This document shows, piece by piece, positions 4,566 through 7,736 of a stretch of 7,736 bases of DNA. The position numbers were made by a program, and so were the translations under genes. Position 1 is the first letter of the stretch. Each line of letters starts with the position of its first letter. A model generated the notes under the pieces. It had not been told where the DNA came from and did no database searches. It saw only the letters and a list, made by a program, of their open reading frames with translations. The stretch is from JBIQLO01 sp044464175. Lineage in GTDB: Bacteria > Planctomycetota > Phycisphaerae > Tepidisphaerales > Tepidisphaeraceae. The stretch is from positions 1 through 7,736 of the forward strand of contig JBIQLO010000188.1 of NCBI GenBank assembly GCA_044464175.1, in the 5' to 3' direction.

Positions 4566-5954
4566 ATGAGCGATAAAACCGATTCTCCCCCCGTGCCCGA
4601 AGCGTTTGCCGCGCTGGGCGTGCGTCCTTCGATTCTTCGGGCACTGGCCGTTGAAAAATTCATCACCCCCAGCGACATCCAGCGGCTGTTGATTCCGCGC
4701 GCGCTGGCGGGGGTGGACCTGCTGGGGCAGGCGCGCACCGGGACGGGCAAGACGGCGGCGTTTGGGATTCCGATGCTGCAGATGGCGGAAAAAGGGGTGG
4801 CGACGCAGGGGCTGGTGCTGGTGCCCACGCGCGAGCTGGCGGTGCAGGTGGATGCGGAGCTGAAGCGGATGGGGCAGTTCACGCCGATCCGCACGGTGGC
4901 GGTGTACGGGGGGCAGAAGATCTCCGCGCAGATGAAATTTCTCAAGCACGGGCCGGAGCTGCTGGTGGGGACGCCGGGGCGGGTGATGGACCTGCTGGAG
5001 CGGCGGATCATCAATTTTTACAACATCCGCTTCATCGTGCTGGACGAGGTGGACCGGATGCTGGACATCGGGTTTCGGGATGACATCCGGCGGATTTTGT
5101 CGCGCGTGGAGGGGATCGGGAGCGGCAGGGAGGAAGCGACGCAGAGCGGGAGCGAGGCGGGGAAGGGCGCGCCGCGGCCGCAGACGATTTTTGTGTCGGC
5201 GACGCTGAGCGAGGAGATCGAACGGCTGGCGCGGCGGTACATGCACGATCCGGAGAAGCTGATCGCGCCGGGGGCGGATGAGAAGCCGACGGTGGAGAAT
5301 GTCGAGCAGTATTACTTTTCAGCGCAGCCGTGGGACAAGGCGCGGCTGCTGACGGGATTGCTGGAGCGGGAGCAGCCGGAGCTGGCGATCGTCTTCTGCC
5401 GCACGAAGCGCGGGGCCGAAAAGCTGGCGCGGCGTCTGCACGCGGCGGGGATCGAGTGCCGGGAAATCCACGGCAACCTGGCGCAGAACAAGCGGGACCG
5501 GGTGATGAAGAGCTTCCGGACCGGGAAGTTTGACGTGCTGATCGCCACGGACCTGGCCAGCCGGGGGATCGACGTGGCGGACATTTCCCACATCATCAAC
5601 TACGACGTTCCGGACGATCCGGAGGCGTATGTGCATCGCGTGGGGCGGACGGCCCGAATGGGGGCCAAAGGCAAGGCGTTCACGTTCGTGCAGAGCGATC
5701 AGGGGGAGCAGCTGACGCGGATCGAGGCGCTGATCAACATGGTCATTCCGCAGGCGACGCTGGAGGGATTCGAGCCGTCGCCGCCGCCGGCTGACTGGAC
5801 GGAGGCCAAGCCGACCTTCACCTCCAGCGCGCCGCCCCCGCCGAGCCGGTTTGAGCGGCCGTACGCCTCCAGCGGCGCGGTGACGCTGCCGGCGCCGCCG
5901 CGGACGATCGGCAGCAAGATTCCGGTGACGCGCCGGCGCAAGCGGCGGCGATAA
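4566..5954 (+). CDS. DEAD-box family ATP-dependent RNA helicase (DEVD variant)
   Basis: The 462-aa cytoplasmic enzyme unwinds RNA duplexes using ATP, typically in ribosome assembly, mRNA decay or cold adaptation. All core motifs are visible: Q motif (F32 to Q39, FITPSDIQ), I ARTGTGKT (56-63), Ia PTRELA (87-92), GG (115-116), Ib TPGR (136-139), II DEVD (160-163), III SAT (211-213), IV IVFC (275-278), V ATDLASRGID (327-336) and VI HRVGRTARMG (357-366). Motif II is DEVD, not DEAD. Between motifs II and III an insertion of about 20 residues (183-204, Gly/Ser/Glu-rich, purine-rich DNA) departs from the usual spacing. The Pro-rich C-terminal tail (about 402-462) ends in RRRKRRR and probably binds RNA, as in RhlE-like helicases. 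No Shine-Dalgarno precedes the ATG, and codons are strongly G-ending. Confidence 0.95.
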   Translation: MSDKTDSPPVPEAFAALGVRPSILRALAVEKFITPSDIQRLLIPRALAGVDLLGQARTGTGKTAAFGIPMLQMAEKGVATQGLVLVPTRELAVQVDAELKRMGQFTPIRTVAVYGGQKISAQMKFLKHGPELLVGTPGRVMDLLERRIINFYNIRFIVLDEVDRMLDIGFRDDIRRILSRVEGIGSGREEATQSGSEAGKGAPRPQTIFVSATLSEEIERLARRYMHDPEKLIAPGADEKPTVENVEQYYFSAQPWDKARLLTGLLEREQPELAIVFCRTKRGAEKLARRLHAAGIECREIHGNLAQNKRDRVMKSFRTGKFDVLIATDLASRGIDVADISHIINYDVPDDPEAYVHRVGRTARMGAKGKAFTFVQSDQGEQLTRIEALINMVIPQATLEGFEPSPPPADWTEAKPTFTSSAPPPPSRFERPYASSGAVTLPAPPRTIGSKIPVTRRRKRRR

Positions 5955-5970
5955 GGGAGAGCGAGGGGTG

Positions 5971-6021
5971 CCGGCCGGTTGGGGCGTTGCGCCAAAGCCG
6001 AAGCGGATTCAAAACGGCCGG
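5971..6021. terminator. possible bidirectional terminator between convergent genes
   Basis: CCGGCCG (5971-5977) and CGGCCGG (6015-6021) form a 7-bp outer stem. Inside, GGCG (5983-5986) pairs with CGCC (5990-5993) around TTG. It lies in the 95-bp gap between the helicase and mutarotase stops, where a shared terminator would be expected. There is no proper T-tract next to the outer stem on either strand, so the call is weak. Confidence 0.3.
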
Positions 6022-6049
6022 ATTCCTAGGTTTTGCAGGCTTGGAGGCA

Positions 6050-6937
6050 TCATTCCACGCGCAGCGTCGCGGTCATTGTGTGGGTTTGGCCGGGGGGGAG
6101 GGTGATGGCGGCGGGGCCGACGTTGGCGGTTTCGACGCAGAGCATCTCGGGCCAGCGGTCATCGTCGAAATCCTCCATCTGGCGGGCACGCTCAATCCAG
6201 GGGTTCCAGACGACGGTGGCGCGGGAGCTGGTTTTGGCCACTTCGATGCGCCGATGCCAGAGGGGGTCCTCGACGATGCAGGTGGCCTGGGTGTCGGGAT
6301 AGACGCGGTCGATGCATTGGGAAAAGGCCAGGGGCTGGTCGGGCTGATGGGCCGACCGACCGCCCTGGGTCTTGTCGAGGTAGGCGGCCCCCTCCAGGCC
6401 GTGGAGACGGGCTTGGCGCACATCGCCGACCGCCAGATAAGTATGGAGCGCTTCGGCGAAGTGGATGGGGGTGTTGGAGGTGTTGGTCACTTCCAGGGTC
6501 ATGGTCAGGGTGGCCGCCAGGCGAACGATGAAGCGTACGCGGGCGGTGTGGGGCCAGTGGGGGCTCTGGGCCGGGGTGGCGTCGAGGGCCAGGGCCAGTT
6601 CCACGGCATCGCCGTCGCGACGGGCGGAATCGACGGTCCATTCCTGGAGGCGGGCATAGCCGTGGGGCGGCTCGTGGATGTTGGAGAACCAGGGGAAGCA
6701 GATCGGCACGCCGCCGCGAATGGGTTTGCCCGGCTCGAAGTGGGACTGGTGGCTCATGAACAGCACATCGCGCCCGCCGGCGGGACGGTAGTGGGTCAGG
6801 TGAGCGCCGTGGAGGTAGAGGTGCGCCTCGGCGCCGTTGGACTGAAGCAGGGCACGGGTGAGGCCGCCGTTGCCGGATCCAAATCGAATCGCGCCGTCGG
6901 CATTGAAACGATCATTCAGTTGGGAGAGGGAGGGCAT
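6050..6937 (-). CDS. D-hexose-6-phosphate mutarotase-like protein (aldose 1-epimerase superfamily)
   Basis: Members of this YeaD/YMR099c-type family interconvert alpha and beta anomers of hexose 6-phosphates. The 295-aa length is normal. Characteristic segments are KPIRGGVPICFPWF (71-84), HGYARLQEW (92-100), the catalytic-His segment EALHTYLAVGD (162-172, H165), CIDRVY (208-213) and MLCVETANV (265-273, probable catalytic E269). The arginines in the first two segments (R74, R95) are likely phosphate or sugar contacts. There is no signal peptide, so it is cytoplasmic. It starts 14 bp after the glycosyltransferase stop with no Shine-Dalgarno, suggesting read-through translation from that gene. 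The shared direction suggests sugar supply for glycoconjugate synthesis, but this is inference; the enzyme could equally serve central metabolism. Confidence 0.92.
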   Translation of the reverse strand: MPSLSQLNDRFNADGAIRFGSGNGGLTRALLQSNGAEAHLYLHGAHLTHYRPAGGRDVLFMSHQSHFEPGKPIRGGVPICFPWFSNIHEPPHGYARLQEWTVDSARRDGDAVELALALDATPAQSPHWPHTARVRFIVRLAATLTMTLEVTNTSNTPIHFAEALHTYLAVGDVRQARLHGLEGAAYLDKTQGGRSAHQPDQPLAFSQCIDRVYPDTQATCIVEDPLWHRRIEVAKTSSRATVVWNPWIERARQMEDFDDDRWPEMLCVETANVGPAAITLPPGQTHTMTATLRVE

Positions 6938-6951
6938 AAGTGCCGGAGAGT

Positions 6952-7736
6952 TTAATCGGTTCCATCATGCCCGGCCAGAGGGCGGCAGGCGGCGGCGTAG
7001 CGTTCCTTGCCGGCGTAGCGGGTGCCGCGCCATTCGAGGCGGCCGGTGAGGCAGAACTGGATGGCTTGAAGGAAGATTGATCCGAGCAGGGCCGCGCCCA
7101 GGGGAAAGTAGAGGGCGTTTCGGGCCGGGTTGCCGGTGGAACGGTAGGCCGCCCCCACGAGGAAGGTCATGAGGCATAAGTGGAGGGCGGCGAGCCCCAG
7201 CCAAATGCCCCCCGTCCATTGGGCTGATTGGCCAAGGCGGTAGAGGCCCCAGGCCAGGGCGGCGTAGGCGCTGAGGCCGCAGAGCAGAAGGAGAAGGAGG
7301 CCGCCGAGGCTGCGCCAGGGCCGGCCCCGACCGGCGGCATAGAAGATGCGGCCCCACCCGCGCCGGATGGCTTTGAGGGAGCTGTACATGCGGACGGCGG
7401 CCAGGTCAGCCCCCCAGCAGATGCGGGTGCGAAAACGGCGGTCTTTGAGGAGGCGGGCGATTTCGATGTCCTCGCAGAACTGGTCGCGGACGGCTTCGTG
7501 GCCGCCGATGGCATCGTAGGCGGTGCGGCGGAGGAGCATGAACTGGCCGTTGGCGAAGGCGTTGCGGCTGCGGTCGTTGTTGGTCAGGGCGACCAGATGA
7601 AGGAGCATCAGGGCCGCGCCGGCCAGGGGGACGGCCAGGCGTTCCCCGAAGGTGTGACATTCCAGGCTGGGAAAGAGGCTCAGCAGGTCATAGTGGCGTC
7701 CGGCGGCCACACCCATGGCGGTGGTGAGGGCGTTGG
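6952..7736 (-). CDS. membrane glycosyltransferase, GT family 2, C-terminal part
   Basis: The reading frame is open to the right edge, so the N-terminus with the nucleotide-sugar-binding DxD region is missing; about 260 residues are visible. Numbering from the internal Met at 7716, there is a hydrophobic segment at 28-44 and ANGQFMLLRRTAYDAIGGH at 55-73. The ED pair at 82-83 (FCEDIEIA) is the usual catalytic-base region of processive-type GT2 enzymes. RMYSSLKAIRRGW follows at 109-121. Three more membrane helices lie at about 136-160, 170-190 and 203-222, then LEWRGTRY and a short basic tail. The arrangement resembles CrtQ-like and hopene-associated GT2 enzymes that glycosylate lipids or carotenoids; the acceptor cannot be told from this part. 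It is followed after 14 bp by the mutarotase-like gene. Confidence 0.88.
   Translation of the reverse strand, partial: NALTTAMGVAAGRHYDLLSLFPSLECHTFGERLAVPLAGAALMLLHLVALTNNDRSRNAFANGQFMLLRRTAYDAIGGHEAVRDQFCEDIEIARLLKDRRFRTRICWGADLAAVRMYSSLKAIRRGWGRIFYAAGRGRPWRSLGGLLLLLLCGLSAYAALAWGLYRLGQSAQWTGGIWLGLAALHLCLMTFLVGAAYRSTGNPARNALYFPLGAALLGSIFLQAIQFCLTGRLEWRGTRYAGKERYAAACRPLAGHDGTD

Noticed and set aside
5987..6955. Plus-strand open frame (322 codons) opposite the mutarotase gene
   Set aside because: It is a Gly/Val/Ala-rich shadow of a conserved enzyme. No ribosome binding site or family motif was seen.
1..7736. CRISPR array, tRNA/rRNA genes, transposase genes, toxin-antitoxin or other defence genes
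   Set aside because: No regularly spaced repeats, tRNA-like cloverleaf with T-arm signature, rRNA segments or related protein motifs were seen on either strand.

Overview
The window is GC-rich bacterial DNA with short, repeat-studded intergenic spaces. I would place it in Planctomycetota, possibly Phycisphaerae, at moderate confidence. The support is the gene content (Rex, an archaeal/eukaryotic-type prolyl-tRNA synthetase, PilZ), the planctomycete-style intergenic motif CCGCGAGC-GTCA-GCGAGCGG just after proS, and heptanucleotide tandem repeats between genes. No rRNA, tRNA, CRISPR array or transposase gene was seen, and no clear defence or biosynthetic system.

Layout from left to right. (a) 1-35: the first codons of a minus-strand gene that leaves the window, probably an exported protein. 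(b) 36-424: no gene, but dense secondary-structure elements: two hairpins sharing the same arms, the first copy of a ~93-bp repeat, another hairpin, and a 16-bp palindrome that resembles parS. (c) 425-1039 (-): an unrecognised two-TM membrane protein. The second copy of the ~93-bp repeat lies on its other side, exactly 901 bp from the first. (d) 3548-1261 (-): the redox sensor rex followed by proS, with a good sigma70-like promoter before rex and a six-unit heptamer repeat as the proS leader. (e) 3774-5954 (+): a PilZ-domain protein, a 75-aa membrane protein and a DEAD-box-type RNA helicase. (f) 7736-6050 (-): the C-terminal part of a membrane-bound family 2 glycosyltransferase and a D-hexose-6-phosphate mutarotase-like protein, convergent with the helicase.

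How the genes relate. Rex (NADH/NAD+ sensing) and ProRS (translation) look co-transcribed. PilZ and rex diverge from a 225-bp intergenic region. The glycosyltransferase and mutarotase are 14 bp apart and probably form one unit in sugar metabolism or glycoconjugate synthesis. The rest is a housekeeping neighbourhood.

The most interesting signals are non-coding. Two genes have a perfect TATAAT placed 6-7 nt before the ATG, the geometry of leaderless mRNAs. A structured direct repeat brackets the orphan membrane gene. Heptamer repeats occur in three intergenic regions. Codon choice depends strongly on strand: the helicase (+) uses GGG for 25 of 35 Gly, while proS (-) uses GGC for 25 of 29, which suggests strong GC skew with the + strand as the G-rich strand.
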